Notes: generated by a model not told the origin, from the letters alone. Positions 20,194 to 32,995 are shown, numbered from the stretch's first letter. The stretch: 64,000 bases of DNA from Sweltsa coloradensis (GCA_024449915.1 JAMZAV010000029.1:806001-870000), one strand, 5' to 3'. Numbers and translations are program-made.

Positions 20194-21857
20194 GCAAAAG
20201 ACGAAACAACGCGTCTCCTGAAACAAAAAACAAACAAATAATTAACGTTATTATAAGGCAATCAATGGTCCCCACACGGCGTTACAAGTTGGTTCCAACT
20301 CAAAATCAGACGAGTATGGTCCCCAGAACACTTGTTCAGTGTCTTGCTTTTTAAATCTTTTCCGTAAATAGCCCACATAATATAAAAAAAATACAGAATG
20401 ATGCAGGATAGCAGGCTGTACACCAAATGTATGTTTAAATTCTTCCTGTCCATTTAAAAAGAATTAGTAACAATATATAGATTGTATATAATTGAAGGGT
20501 TACATTATAGAAAAAGCATATTATATTTAAAAAATTGAGTAATGTTTTTTTTGGGATTATAATGGAAGATTGTAACAATGATAAACTTGTCACGTTTAAT
20601 AATAATAATAACCAAAGTTGAACTTAAATATTTAAGTCATGTGTTTTTTCTTCCATGTTTAGATAAATACATGATCATAGGCCTCACGAACCATAGATAT
20701 TAAACACCTATAGTAGTCTAGATTAGCAGTCATTGGTCCACTTTCGTGACAGTAAGAAGCCACCTTGAAATTCTGTTTTCATGTTTTTTAAATGGGAGCG
20801 ATTTGTAGCTCAAATATTTTTAAAGATGGCCGTCAGTTTGACAGTGGAGCATATTAGCCATTAACACCAAATGATTACTAAATTCAAAAATGCAATAACT
20901 TAAAATTGTTTCTGTTTGTACATTCCCATGCTGCACAAGCTAAAACCATATCAAACAATCCAGTACAATACTTTATTGCATTAAAAAAGCATGAATTAAA
21001 ACTCCAAATCGCCATCTTGAATTGGATTTTGGACGCTTAAATTTGCTACGCTCGCGCCTGTGCGAAGGTATTGGAGACTGCTTATCTAGCCTACTTTAGG
21101 TGTAAAGATATCTTTGTCACGAACGCATAGAGATGGCCTTTATGCTGTTGTTTATTTTGTCTGAACGTAGTATATAGTCTAGGCAAGTTGTTTATTTGTT
21201 GCATTGAGTATGAGCACACGTGTACAAGTGAGTATAAAGAATGTTATTCGTGTGTTGACTGTGCAGTTTGACGTACTTGCTGTCTTTGAATGAGAAGAAG
21301 TTGTTCATTTGAAGGAACAATTCCCTTCCCTAGGGAGTAGCGTCTTGTTTAAATAGCAGGAAGACAGGAACTACCATGATGGCTAAAGCAGTTATTCGTC
21401 TCTTGTTACGAGTAGGGGAAGGGTTTACGGCGATTGGATTAAAATGGGTGGAAAGTTGGGACATAGTCTCGGAGCATTGATGTTGACCATGGGTTTTAAA
21501 CGTAGAATCATTTTTTACAAGAGGAAGTTACCATTTCAAAGACTTTCTCATTCGGTTTTTTTTTAAATTCCTCCGAAATGTTTACTTTCTAATGAAATAA
21601 CTTTAGATCGCCAAATTCCACGACTTTATTAAAGTTTTTTGTTACTTGGCTGTCGTGGTTCCTCATAAAACAATCGCTAAATTAAAACCCAAAACTTTTC
21701 GTATTTAAGATTGGTATTATATATATCTTCTTAACATTTACAAATGAATATTATGAATTCATTAAAAATAAATGTATATTGAAACATAAAGAAAAGTTGG
21801 AAAATTGCTTTGTTTCGAGTGGGAAACTAATGAATATAATAATTTTAGTGGGAAGTC
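20194..21857. other. unassigned DNA
   Basis: No exon, repeat end or RNA gene recognised over this stretch. Short runs of moderate GC occur around 21,050 and 21,300 without coding signal. Confidence 0.35.
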
Positions 21858-22090
21858 TTGCCAGGGTGCAATTCATGCACCTCTTTAAGTGTCTAACTAG
21901 GTATGTTGCGGATAGGAAAATTGTGAAGGGATGTCCGAGGGCTGTCTAAGGGGGCTCAATCCCTTGCATTCACATTAACGGCTGAGGAAAACCTCGGAAA
22001 AAACCTTCAGTCAGGATTGCCGGTCTCGACGGGATTTGAAACCGGGACCTCCCGAATCAGAGTCGCAGAGTCGGTGAGACTAATGAATAA
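21858..22090 (-). mobile_element. SINE-3 copy a
   Basis: On the minus strand: a head with GATTCGGGAGGTCCCGG and a B-box-like stretch, then CCGTCGAGACCGGCAATCC, CCGAGGTTTTCCTCAGCCG, GGACATCCCTTCAC and ATCCGCAACATACC. The same order recurs at 29.3, 32.7, 40.5 and 42.4 kb. Confidence 0.75.
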
Positions 22091-22144
22091 CAACTAATCT
22101 TACTTCTTTACACACAGATGAAGCTCAAGCGTAACGTCTGAGAC

Positions 22145-22523
22145 TTAAGAGGATGGGATAGTCGCGAAATTAAAACCAAGAGAAATTATAATTTTTTCGT
22201 GATATCCCGAGAATGATGCAAAATATCTAAAAACTGATTTTAGTCTGAATTGTGGTTTTGTTAGAACAATAAAATGCAAGAAAAAATATTGTATTATGAT
22301 GGTAATTATGTTTTTATTAGAATTTGAATTAATGAAATTCATATCTTAAATACAAACCGCACCAATTATTATATTTGATTATTTTTTCTTGCATTATATT
22401 GTGCTAACAAAACCAAAATTCGGTCTAGAATCAGTTTTGAGATATTTTCCTTCGTTCTCGAGATATCACGAAAAAACTGTAATTTCACGTGGTTTTAATT
22501 TCGCGACTATCCCACCCTCTTAA
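22145..22523. mobile_element. TTAA-bounded foldback element, family P2 (copy a)
   Basis: TTAA flanks both sides. The ends GAGGATGGGATAGTCGCG and its inverse extend with few mismatches over most of the ~370 bp, making a near-complete palindrome with a short central AT spacer. A second copy lies at 24,706-25,086. No coding capacity; piggyBac-type mobilisation is inferred from TTAA. Confidence 0.85.
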
Positions 22524-23064
22524 AACCCGAAGGTGACGTGTTTTCAAATCTCGCCACCGGTAATGCTGACTAAAGTAATAAACCAGTAGCACCGCGACAC
22601 GTCCGCCCTACATTACCCATGTTATTGACTATAAAACTTACTCTGGCAGAAAACATCTGGCTGACAAACTGTTATAGATAATGCCTTACTATTGTACGAG
22701 ATTCTCAATTAATTTATAAAAACTACACTCGAAAATGCAAAAAATATGGTCAAAAATGAACTATTGTATAAATATGCATAAAAATCATATTCAAAGGTAC
22801 TGAACATTGAACAGCATATGAGCATAGATCTAGATTTCCTTTATAATTAAAATTTACTTGATTAATCTCTTTTTGTTTTTCTGTAAGCTATGTGTTGTGT
22901 TTAATTTTCGCCGGGAAGTGTCCTCTTAATGAGAATGCAAATAAATTCACAACCCTTGAACATTCCCATCATATCCAAAGACCAAAATTTGTAAGACACC
23001 TACACATGAATATATTAAACTCTCGGCAGATTTACTTCGAAAAATTTAAAATAAAGCCTATCAA
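22524..23064. other. unassigned DNA
   Basis: It contains a weak match to the SINE-3 body near 22,530-22,590 (ATCTCGCCACCGGTAATGC). Nothing else seen. Confidence 0.35.
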
Positions 23065-23703
23065 GGTGCACGTTAGGGCACCGCAGCCAAGCCGCGGTGC
23101 GCTACACACTCAAGCACCTTATACAGCAATCAGAGTTGGGGTGATTTCGAGGTGTCACCCAGCCATCATGAAACGTGATGTGAACTTGAAAACTATCAAA
23201 ATCGAGGGGATTTAGGTACCCGACAACACATGCCAAATTTGGTTGGTGTACGAGCATTCCTTCTTGGTGAAAATATGACTTGAAACATGCTCAAAATCAC
23301 TTTAAGGACGTTAGTTACTACTGGCTACTACTCCTACTACTATCTAATTCGTCAGTTTCAATTGCCCAGCGATTCTGACCAAACGGGTGGGGCTACAACG
23401 TTCATATTTTACATGGATATTAAGGTAATAGTGATGTAATTCCCTTTGAAAGAAAAAGTTTTAAAAAATTGCTGGAAGACTTCCAAATAAAGGTTTTAAA
23501 ATAAGCCTTGTACAGGCATACAATCAACAAGTAACTATAGTTACGTGACAGTAATCGCCTACATTGTTTACAGAAAGCAAGTCTTTGGACCACTTTATTT
23601 TTCCATTCTATTGTTAATTGGTAATACCATAGCAATTAAATCGACTTTGATAAATTTATTATATATTAACAAATCATTTTGCAATAGAACTTGAAAAAGT
23701 AAT
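23065..23703 (+). repeat. dispersed repeat R1, copy 2
   Basis: It matches 14,236-14,790 in inverse orientation, including the AIMKRDVNLKTIKIEGI frame and the GACCAAACGGGTGGGGCTAC block. It runs directly into the left arm of the foldback at 23,704. Confidence 0.65.
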
Positions 23704-24133
23704 GAGATCCCACACATAACAAAAACTTGTAAAAAATACAGCCAAACCTTACACACTCAAAAGAAATTAGATCTAAAAAATAGGGCCAAGCTCATCTACC
23801 CTTCCACATTCGCGCATTCTTAATTCATAAACGTACAGTGTCCCGTAACAACACCCTTGAAAAGCTTGGCAAAATAGAATTTGCATGACCATTACGTTAA
23901 AATTAATTAGAAAAAAAGAATTTAGATGAACTATAACGTTTAAATTAATAGTTGCAAATTCTATTTTGCCAAGCTTTTCAAGGGTGTTGTTACGACACAC
24001 TGTACGTTTATGAATTTAGAATGCGCAAATGTGGAAGGGTGGATGAGCTTGGCCCTTTTGTTTAGATCTAATTTCTTTTGAGTGTGTAAGGTTTGGCTGT
24101 ATTTTTTACAAGTTTTTGTTATGTGTGGGATCC
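23704..24133. mobile_element. large foldback: ~185-bp inverted arms
   Basis: The left arm (23,704-~23,890) and right arm (~23,950-24,133) are inverse copies with few mismatches. The outer ends are GATCCCACACATAAC and GTTATGTGTGGGATC, with a ~60-base AT-rich centre. The left arm also continues the repeat R1, so it could be an inverted duplication of a repeat end rather than an independent transposon. Confidence 0.85.
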
Positions 24134-24705
24134 TCTTTTCCTGAAATGCCACTGGTGTCTTCGTGCTTAATATCCTTGGAAGCTACCGCATGCAAGACAC
24201 AGCGGTGCAGCCTAGTGCATGTGCACCCAGCCAGCAAGGAGGCGAGATAGGCCACCCGGCTTTTAGGCCTTGTATGTATGGCCATTAGTGTTGAGCCGGG
24301 GTACGAGGGAAGAATAGAACAGTCGATCATTCTTGACCCGTGTATAGAGTCATACCGACAATATTAAGTAGAGATGCCTGGAAATGGTTTAAGGTTATGA
24401 ATATTTAGCAGTTTAATTTTTAAATCAATCGTTTTGTAGTATTTTTCGCACCTAGATTTCAAACCCTGTGTGTGAGGTATGATTACACTTTTATTTAAAA
24501 CAATTTTTTAATTTAATTTATTTATTATCTACATTTAAATGATCATGCTGATCGTGAAATAATAATAATTACGGAAAATTAACTAAAATATTCATAAGCA
24601 AATCTTCGTTTTACTTAAAGAAATATAACACGTATTTAGACCGTTTTCAAAAATATCATTGTAATATAGCATCTGTAGCACAAAATCCTACTAAAACAAA
24701 TTTCT
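24134..24705. other. unassigned DNA
   Basis: A moderately GC-rich patch at 24,170-24,330 has an open minus-strand frame with no recognisable domain. Nothing else seen. Confidence 0.35.
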
Positions 24706-25086
24706 TTAAGAGGATGGGATAGTCGCAAAATTAAAACAACGCGAAATAACAGCTTTTTCGTGATATCTTGCGAACGATGCAAAATATCTAAAAACTGATT
24801 CTTGACTGAATTGTAGTTTTGTTAGAACAATAATGCAAGAACAAATATTCAAATATAATAATCGGTGCGGTTTGTATATTTTAAGATATGCGTTTAATTA
24901 ATTAAAATTCTAATAAAAAACTTAATAACCATTACATTACAATAATTTTTCTTACAGGCTATAGTTCTCACAATACCACATAGCGGTCTAGAATAATTTT
25001 TTAGATATTTTGCATCGTTCTCGAGATATCATGAAAATACTGTAATTCCGCGTAGTTTTAATTTCGTGACTATTTCATCCTCTTCA
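24706..25086. mobile_element. TTAA-bounded foldback element, family P2 (copy b)
   Basis: Same ends as 22,145-22,523 (GAGGATGGGATAGTCGC and its inverse), with left flank TTAA and right flank TTCA, one base off. The palindrome is more diverged than copy a, so this is an older insertion. Confidence 0.8.
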
Positions 25087-28000
25087 GACAGAATTATACG
25101 GTACAGTGTTGCGTTCAAGATTGCTTGAATTTTAGGACATAACACAATCAAAATATACAAAGGTAATAAAATAGAACAATGCCTCATTCACATTGATTGT
25201 ATTTTGTTCTTTAATTCAAGGAACCTTGAACGAAACATTGAATTGTGTAGATGCTATGTGGCAAGGAAATGTGTATGGGTGTGCCTGTTGTTGGTGTCCT
25301 TACTACTGCAATGTTTCTTTTGTATGAAGAAAATCACTTAAGCGGGATTCAAACCCCAAGTGTCTTGGTTCTAGACACTTCCAACATGCTGTGTTTAGTA
25401 AGTTCATTCTATATCACTTGGATAACTTTCAGATTGGAGTTTTTACCTCTACATATTCCCTTATGATTTTCCATTAAAACCAACATAAAAGACACGAAAT
25501 TAAACAACATTTTGATATTTGCATAACCAATGAAGCTTCTTAATTTTCATTTTCTTCCTGAATATGGATAAATATTATGCTTTCATCCTCCTTCAAATGG
25601 ATATCGTGTAGCATTTTGCCGTATTCTGTAGAGACGGTTAGATAAATATTTTTATAAGAAAACGAGTTGTATATGCTCGAAATCGCTTGTGAAAACCAGG
25701 TAGGAACTGAAATTGAATTAAATCATGTGGCAGTTAGAGAGTTTTTCCTTGTAAGTATTTTATTTAGCTTTGCTGATCACAGGTTTTAAGGAGAAATGCA
25801 ATGTACGGTATGTGCAATGTCAAGGAAACACTCATGTGAAAATATAAAACTTTTGCCCTTTCCGGCTTTCCGCATTACTTATTTTTACCAGTCAATCATT
25901 AAAAACTTACTTTTAATGTAGTCGGTTTCACTATATGTGAATGTTTGCTTTACTCTTTCATAACTCTCTTGTGCAAATATGGAAGTTATCTTATTCGTGT
26001 ACTTGAGTCCACTCAAGAAGTTTTAGAACTTCTACAAACCGGGATCTGTACCTGAACCCCTTCGATTCGAAATTGAATTCATCATGTAGGTCCCAAGACA
26101 AACCTTTTATTTCAACTTATTCAATTTCAAAATATTAATAATTAACTAAACATTTTACTCCTGATAGAAAAGCTCTACGGTTGTGCAGCATCTCTTAATT
26201 AGAATCAAATCGCCGATTTGATATCGTTAACTTATTTCGGCAGAATATTTACATTTATTTGAAAATACTTCTTAAGAGTATTCAACAGTTTTGTGTATTG
26301 GTAAGGTCAAATAATATAACTTAATTTTTTTTATACAATTTTATTATTTTTCCAAATAACTTTTAACATTGTGTAAACTTCACTTTCCCATCAATGCTCT
26401 CAAGAAATGTTTATTCTTCTCGGATATTGTACAACGTATAATTACGAATTTTCCCATGTCTGTTTTTAACAATACTAATAATCTTATAATTTTCCAATTA
26501 TTCATCCCCCTTACCTTATCAATCTCCTTTTTTAAATAAACGATATAATAAATAAAAATAAATAAAACATAAATGAACATATTGTTTACAAGAATGTCTA
26601 CGTTTTCGTTTAAGTTTAATGAGAACAATTAATAATATCCTGGAATTCATTAAATATTTTCTAAATTAAATTGAATTTATAAACAAATTGTATCTTAATT
26701 AAGCAGGGCTGATTTTGGACAACTTGACGTAACATTTTGTCTAGACTAGACCTAATATGTGCGCAATGCGTCAATGTACATATAACTATATTATCTCGTC
26801 GAGCAATATGTATTACAAGCAGAATGTAACATGAAGAGCACTTTCCAAGATATTGTTATAAGGACGTTGACAGACGAGGATAGTTTCTTGTTACAGCTAA
26901 GTATAGTTTCCCGTAGGAAAGAGATCGTAGTTACCGTGAGTCAAGCTCGGGACTAGAGACGAAGAGATGGTAGAGATTTTATTAGTCATGTTCCCAACTA
27001 TAATACTGCTACAATACATTTCAACGGATGGGAAATATAAAGAGAAGAAATCAAGCTTGACTCAAATACGTATAAATTTATGCTGGAGCTTTAGTAAAGA
27101 CCGCGAACGAAACATTCTTAACCTATCAGGTATTATAGAAGGAAAATATTTGGACTAAACACTGTTCTTAAATAGTAATCTTTTAACACTTTTCAAGAGC
27201 CTTTCTCAAACTAAAGGTTGATCTTAAGACGAGGTCCGTGAACTTAGCGTTTTGTGGATAGATGTAAGAAAGCGCTATTTTTAACTTAAAACTTAGGTTT
27301 TCCAGTCATATTTTTTTATATTATATAATATATTTGATTTCTTCACACACATTTTTATTCAGTTGATATTAATTGAACCTTGATGATATTATTTCAAAAT
27401 AAAAATATTTCAAAATATTCATACACACTGTTTTGAAGGTGCCCAAAAAATTGATGCTACAAAACACCATGAAATGACAGGTATCTTGAATAAAAAGTAT
27501 TTTTTACAATTTAAGTCAAATTTAAAGTAACAAAACGATCATTTAACCATTTTTTCACTATCAAATTACCTATTCTACAAGTTTCTTATTTATAATACTC
27601 TCAGATATTAATTAAATAACACTAATGGGTACGGAAGTCCCGAGAGCCAAGCTTCTTAATTTACATAACGTAAATGAAAAATACAAAAAATCTCCGGACG
27701 TTGATCATTTTTGGTGGCGACGCCAGTTGGGCTTACCACTAAAAAACGAATACCCAGATAAACTGCACTTCTTCTTCTTTCATCTACGAGAAATTAGTTG
27801 TTCGCGTTAAGTGGATATTCGCTGGTAATATGTGTACTCGTGTGAATAAATTTAATAAGTTAATCTATTTAATTACCATGTGCCCCTTTTACAACCGATT
27901 ATCATTGAAAGAGCTCTTGACAAGGACCTGCATGGTGGGACGATATGATTTATAATGTGGCTCCATTAGCGGAACAAGTCGGGCAATTAACCTAGGAGAA

Positions 28001-28565
28001 GGTTTGGGGTGAATTGGGGAAACAACATGTTGTATAAAACATTTCGATCGAAAATTTAATTGAGTTATAACAGTTTTATTGCACAATTTATTTCCGTTTA
28101 TTCAGGCAACACTAGACTAAAACACGTTTCCGTGTTTTATGATTTTAATTGTTTACAATGAATCTGGTTGGTCATATTGATTTTAAAATGAAAATACAGC
28201 CACGAACGTAGAGTGAACACGGGCCTCCATAAAACCTTTCATAATTCAAGTTTTTAAAGGTTCGAGGCGACTAAAGAATTAGAATTTAAATTAGGTACGA
28301 ACGCGGTAGTTTTCCTAAGTTGAGTTAACTTAATCATTTTCGAAGTTGATGGACCGCTCTGTGTCCGGTTCTCAAGACGACTCAACGAAGAATGAGCAAG
28401 TCAAATCGATGTGGCGAAATTACCGACTTTGTGTTTAATTCAAGTTCTTAATATAAATGTTTTCGCTACGATTTTATGGTGGGCAATGCTGTAACGTTGT
28501 TGAATATATATAAATAACTTAAGATAATTTTTTCTTAACGTTTCTTTTTATTTACTAACGATATT
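25087..28565. other. long unassigned AT-rich stretch
   Basis: I find no repeat ends, tRNA-like heads with both boxes, or splice-bounded coding exons. The minus frame near 26,380-26,628 is Ile/Leu/Phe/Tyr-rich and typical of translated AT-rich DNA. Confidence 0.35.
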
Positions 28566-28700
28566 CGAGACGATGAGCGGTGATGCCGATAAAAACGACT
28601 ACAAGAAACCATGCCTTGTACGGATTCAAACCCACTTCCTCGTAGGGCAATACGCTTTGGACCAGCGCCCTAATCGTATGTGCTATCGCGGACGGAAAAT
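28566..28700 (-). mobile_element. SINE-4 copy a
   Basis: On the minus strand it has a B-box GGGTTTGAATCC, then ACAAGGCATG, and a conserved tail ending ACCGCTCATCGTCTCG. The tail matches 47,480-47,500 and, in inverse, 53,709. Confidence 0.5.
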
Positions 28701-28797
28701 ACGACTGAAGAATGGATTCAGCGGAAATAGTATTTGGATTGTTAGCTTGGATTGTATAGTCTTAACGAAAAAATAGTAACGAATCGACAAAGTTTCT

Positions 28798-28832
28798 TAA
28801 AATCAGTTGTAACTGAGTGCGTAGACTCTCAT
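28798..28832 (+). mobile_element. SINE-1 tail fragment
   Basis: AAATCAGTTGTAACTGAG and TAGACTCTCA match the 3' hairpin tail of SINE-1. Only this short piece remains. Confidence 0.5.
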
Positions 28833-29279
28833 ACGATTTTTTTTAAACAGTACTTCCTCACTCACATAACTCAAAATGTTTAGTGTAAAATGGCATTAGT
28901 GAAGTACAAGACTTTTAATTATAATTATAAATAAATACACAAAAATGAATTTGAAGACAAAGCAGGTTAAATTCCTTTTTCGTTTTCTAACATCATTCAT
29001 GTTTTATTTATAAAATGTGACAATACCCGCCTTACTCCAAAATACCGTCTGTAACAAAGTAATTGTCAGCAGTATTACCAGTAGTTTGATTTCCTTTGTG
29101 TCAAACGTTATTACTCAGCACATTTACTCAAAGGCAGAGTAGAGTGAAGGCTGATGGTAGTCATTTCACGTTAACTTGGCATTAAACCAGTTACAATAGG
29201 AGTAAAAACGATTATTCTGCACTAGTCAATAAAATACAATCCGGTGTACTAAAGTCGTCAAAGATTTATAAAAGAGAAC
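28833..29279. other. unassigned DNA
   Basis: AT-rich; nothing recognised. Confidence 0.35.
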
Positions 29280-29560
29280 CGGCAGTGCTCGAGCGCTAAG
29301 CGCTCGACTCTGATTCGGGAGGTCCCGGGTTCGAATAACGTCGAGACCGGTAATCCTGACTGAAGATTTTTTCCAAGGTTTTCCTCTATCGTTAATGCGA
29401 ATGCAAGGGATTGAGTCCTCTTAAACAGCCCTCGGACATCCCTTCATAATTATCCGATCCGCAATATACCTATAGTTCGTCACCTGAAGAGGGTCACACC
29501 GGTTGAATCCGGTTAAATCTGATGTGTATATACCCTACAGCGGGCATCCTACAAAAATGT
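29280..29560 (+). mobile_element. SINE-3 copy b, near full length
   Basis: The head CTCGAGCGCTAAGCGCTCG is followed by GGTCCCGGGTTCGAAT (B box), a GAGACCGGTAATCCTGACTG junction, GTTTTCCTCTATCG, GGACATCCCTTCAT, CACCTGAAGAGGGTC and a tail ending near GCGGGCATCCTAC. It is the longest SINE-3 copy in the window. Confidence 0.8.
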
Positions 29561-29597
29561 GTTTATTTTTTATAAAATAGTATTCTATTTAATATTA

Positions 29598-30374
29598 CTA
29601 GGAAAACGCTTAAGTCCCGCCGCGTTGTTGGATGAGCGTAATTGGTGCATTGAGCTGCATTGTGTTACGCGGATTTTCTGTTGTTCTGTGAAAAAATCAT
29701 TACTTAGTCGAAGATTTTTTTTAAATTAAATTAAATTAAATTAAATTAAAAATTAACTTAATTTTTTTAATAAATCGTAATTTTTACGTAATTTTAAAAA
29801 AAGAAAAAAATCGTAAAATTGCAATTTTCATAAGAAATAATTATTCGATTGCGCTCAAATTTTACACGAGTATATTAATTCATGAAAATAAGGTTCTATA
29901 AAAATCATTACAATATGATAAAGCATGTAGGTGTTATATGTCAAAGAATTGTTTAAAAAAAGAAAAAAACAATTAACATTTCGATTTTCATGAGAAATAA
30001 TTTTTCGATTACGCTCAAATTTCACACGAATATCTTAATTCATAAAATTAAGGTTCTGTTAAAAAATCATTACAATCGGATAAAGCATGTAAGTGTTATA
30101 AGTCGAAGAATTTTTTTTTAAATCGAAAAAAATCGTAAAATTGCGTTTTTTATAAGAAAAATTTTCCCGATTGCGCTCAAAAAACGTGGAAGTTCTAAGT
30201 TCAGTGATTTCGAAGGCCTCCATATACTTTCATCGCAATCGGATTATCGGTTTAACCGGAATCGTGCTAACAGACAGACAAAAATAAAAAAATAAATAAA
30301 TAAATAAACATTCCGGATTTTTTTCTCCAGTGTAGTGAAATGGAATCTTCGCTTCGCTCGCTACGCTCATCCAA
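29598..30374 (-). mobile_element. Helentron-like element H7
   Basis: Read on the minus strand it starts TTGGATGAGCGTAGCGAGCG, has GATTCCATTTCACTACACTG and a CCGATAATCCGATTGCGATG block, and then two to three diverged ~120-bp units with GATTTTTTCACAGAACC. It ends with GCTCATCC, stem AACGC/GCGTT and CCTAG. The 5' word is the inverse of the 3' subterminal word. Apparent open frames through it are repeat translation. Confidence 0.7.
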
Positions 30375-31012
30375 TTACGTTACACCAATCATTGTTGCTA
30401 TTCAAAAAATAATGTAGATATATAAATTAAAGAAGGGTAAATGTTGTACAGTGTTCATGTTAAATAATATTTTGTTCGAATACTGAAAGTTTTAAAACAA
30501 ATTCATGTTTCTAGAACGACGGTTACATTTGTATAAATACATGTTTGGATATGAGAATTCAAGTAACAGTCAATCCATGAAAATTATGATCTTTGTGAAA
30601 GGTTATTCCCATTGAATTGTCATTGACTGCACACCGACAATCACAAAAAAACAAAGCATAGAAATAAAAAATAAATGTGTGCATTCATATAATAATAAAA
30701 TATTAATTCTAAAATAGAATTCATAAACATAACAAGTTTAAAAAATTCGTCCGGGTTTAAAATAATACGTATTATAATCTTGATAAAGATATGATTATCA
30801 TTCTAATGTTACGTATTCAAATTACAACCCAGAAAAGTTGTCGAACCCAAGCACCGAATATCTGGGTTTAGAGACGGGCTATGTATGAGCAATTCGTTTT
30901 TTCGATAAAAGTCTATATCATGCTTTTAATACCATCTGATTTATTCATTTATTTCTTTTTCTTTCCCATTCTTTATATTTGATACATAAATTAATTTAAT
31001 TACATATCTATT
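30375..31012. other. unassigned AT-rich DNA
   Basis: Nothing recognised. Confidence 0.35.
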
Positions 31013-31646
31013 TTAAACCTCCGTCACTCGCGTGGGGTTCTACAAACCCCAGGGTCTACATTCGACTCTGTTTCTCTGCTTCGGACTGTTTTACCGACTC
31101 TAGATTCTCAGTACCTTCAAGTCACTCTATCCGTCAGGAAAATTTGTAACCCTCTAATCATTAGGGCTTTAAGTGTCGTTATATTGCCGGTCTGAACTTG
31201 GCTGGGGTTTCTGAAACCCCACGCGAGTGATTACGTTTCAGTTACTGCATAGGGAAAATCAATGCTATTTTGACTAAAATTTTGGAATTTTGGAAAAAAA
31301 ATTTTCTTGCAATTTACTAACTGGGTCTTGTTTATTAATAAAAAGTGAAACAAAACTTAAAATTGCATTATTTTGACACCTTTTTTGAATATTTTGAAAA
31401 TGTCCATTTTTTTAATCTAAAAATTACAATAAAAAAACATTTCATACAAAAAGATTCATTGGCATTTAATTTCACTGTCCTTCCAGTAACAACCACCTAC
31501 ATAGTAGTTCCACAAATCATATGAGCACAGAAAGAAATACCCAAAACATCCTACTGCACTTATTACAGCCCAAAATAATTTGGGGTTTGAGAAACCCCAC
31601 GCGAGGGATGGTGTTAAGAAATTCCGCGCGAGTGACGAAGGATTAA
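31013..31646. mobile_element. TTAA-bounded element, family P3, with CACGCGAG repeats
   Basis: TTAA at 31,013-31,016 and 31,643-31,646 bounds inverted ends CCTCCGTCACTCGCG and CGCGAGTGACGAAGG. Inside, the motif ACCCCACGCGAG, preceded by a short GGGGTTT hairpin arm, recurs at ~31,217 and ~31,592, and in inverse at ~31,032. A small minus-strand frame (31,456-31,707) is unrecognised. TTAA plus TIRs suggests piggyBac-type mobilisation. Confidence 0.8.
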
Positions 31647-32744
31647 TCGGTAAATCAAATTGTCTTATAACAATACATTGTTGTTGTAATATTACTATTT
31701 GAAACATTACTTAACAATAGTTCATTATTGTATCCGCATTTATGAAATTTATTTATTTACTTGTCCTGTGTAAATCAATTTTTTGACTGAATATGAAAGA
31801 CGTTAAATAAATTAATACATGTTATAGATATAGATGACGTAGGCCCTACCATACGTATCTAAAGTGTATTTTATTTGCAAAAAGTCTGAACACAATTCTC
31901 ATGTCAGGGGATTAAACCGTAATTAAAATAAAACAAACAAACCGTTTTATTCGAAAATATAATTTAATTACTCTCCGCCCCCCCCCCCCTAACCACATAA
32001 ACACCACTAGGCCGGATTCCAACACACCTGTAATATAAACCCCCAGCTTGCCGAGGCAAATACTTTCTACTTTATTAATTATTTTTAACTGATACATTTT
32101 TATATAAAAAAATATGAATAAACTATTTTGTGATGTTTATATTTATGAGACTTCTGTTGGATCAGTATTCTTATTTTCTTCTTTGCGTTCACTTAACCAT
32201 TTTTTCGCTGCAAGTTGAATAAATTACTAATTCAATGTTTATTCAAATTAAAATATGAAGGTAGCTGAGGTGTGTTTTGAAAATAACGTAAGTTTATTGA
32301 GGGGAATAACACTCGGATTTACGACAGCTCGATTCTAGAAATGTGTAACTCTTTGTATAAACTTCGTTTATCAACACAGTATAAAAGAGTTCTTCTTCCA
32401 GCGCGCAGTGGTTCTGTGTACAATTCTCTTTTCAACCATCAACGACTCAGTTCCTTTCAAACTCAGGTCAAACGCGCCTGAAGTGAGAGCCAGGAAGTTT
32501 AAAATGGGTAAGGTGAACCACAGCGTTCGGACCAACAGAACACGAACAGTCAACAGACTGACTCAATGACTCTCGAAACCACTCTCATTTTCACCCTTGA
32601 TTTCAATCGTACATTCATTCAGTCATATACACTCATCAGTCGTCTTTATGCATAGAATACACTGGCACCCTCCTATTCTGCATATTCTCATATAGATTTT
32701 ACATGTTTATAAGGTTTGTGAAATTAAAAAAAAAGTCGTGGGAA
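31647..32744. other. unassigned DNA including a C12 run
   Basis: A run of about 12 C's lies at 31,978-31,989. The frames at 32,371-32,553 have no ATG and no recognisable domain. Nothing else seen. Confidence 0.35.
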
Positions 32745-32995
32745 GACTGCCCATGGTGTAGTTCAAGCCCCTTCTATTTTAACTAAGTATGTTGCGGATA
32801 GCACAAAAAAAAAACTATGAAGGGATGTCCGAAGGCTGTTTAAGAGGACTCAATCCCTTTCATTCGTATTAATGCCCGAGGAAAACCTCGGAAAAACCTT
32901 AATTCAGAATTGACCATCTCTATGGGATTTGAACCCAGGACCTCCCGAATAAGAGTAGCGCTTATAACGCTCGAGCTGTCTGTAAAATTTATGAT
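32745..32995 (-). mobile_element. SINE-3 copy c
   Basis: On the minus strand: a head ending GGTCCTGGGTTCAAATCCC (B box), then AGAGATGG, CCGAGGTTTTCCTCGGGC, GGACATCCCTTCAT and ATCCGCAACATAC. More diverged than copies b and e. Confidence 0.7.

Noticed and set aside
32371..32553. Minus-strand 60-residue frame with a signal-peptide-like hydrophobic N-terminus
   Set aside because: The frame starts at a TTG, has an upstream stop, no ATG, no splice support and no homology I recognise.
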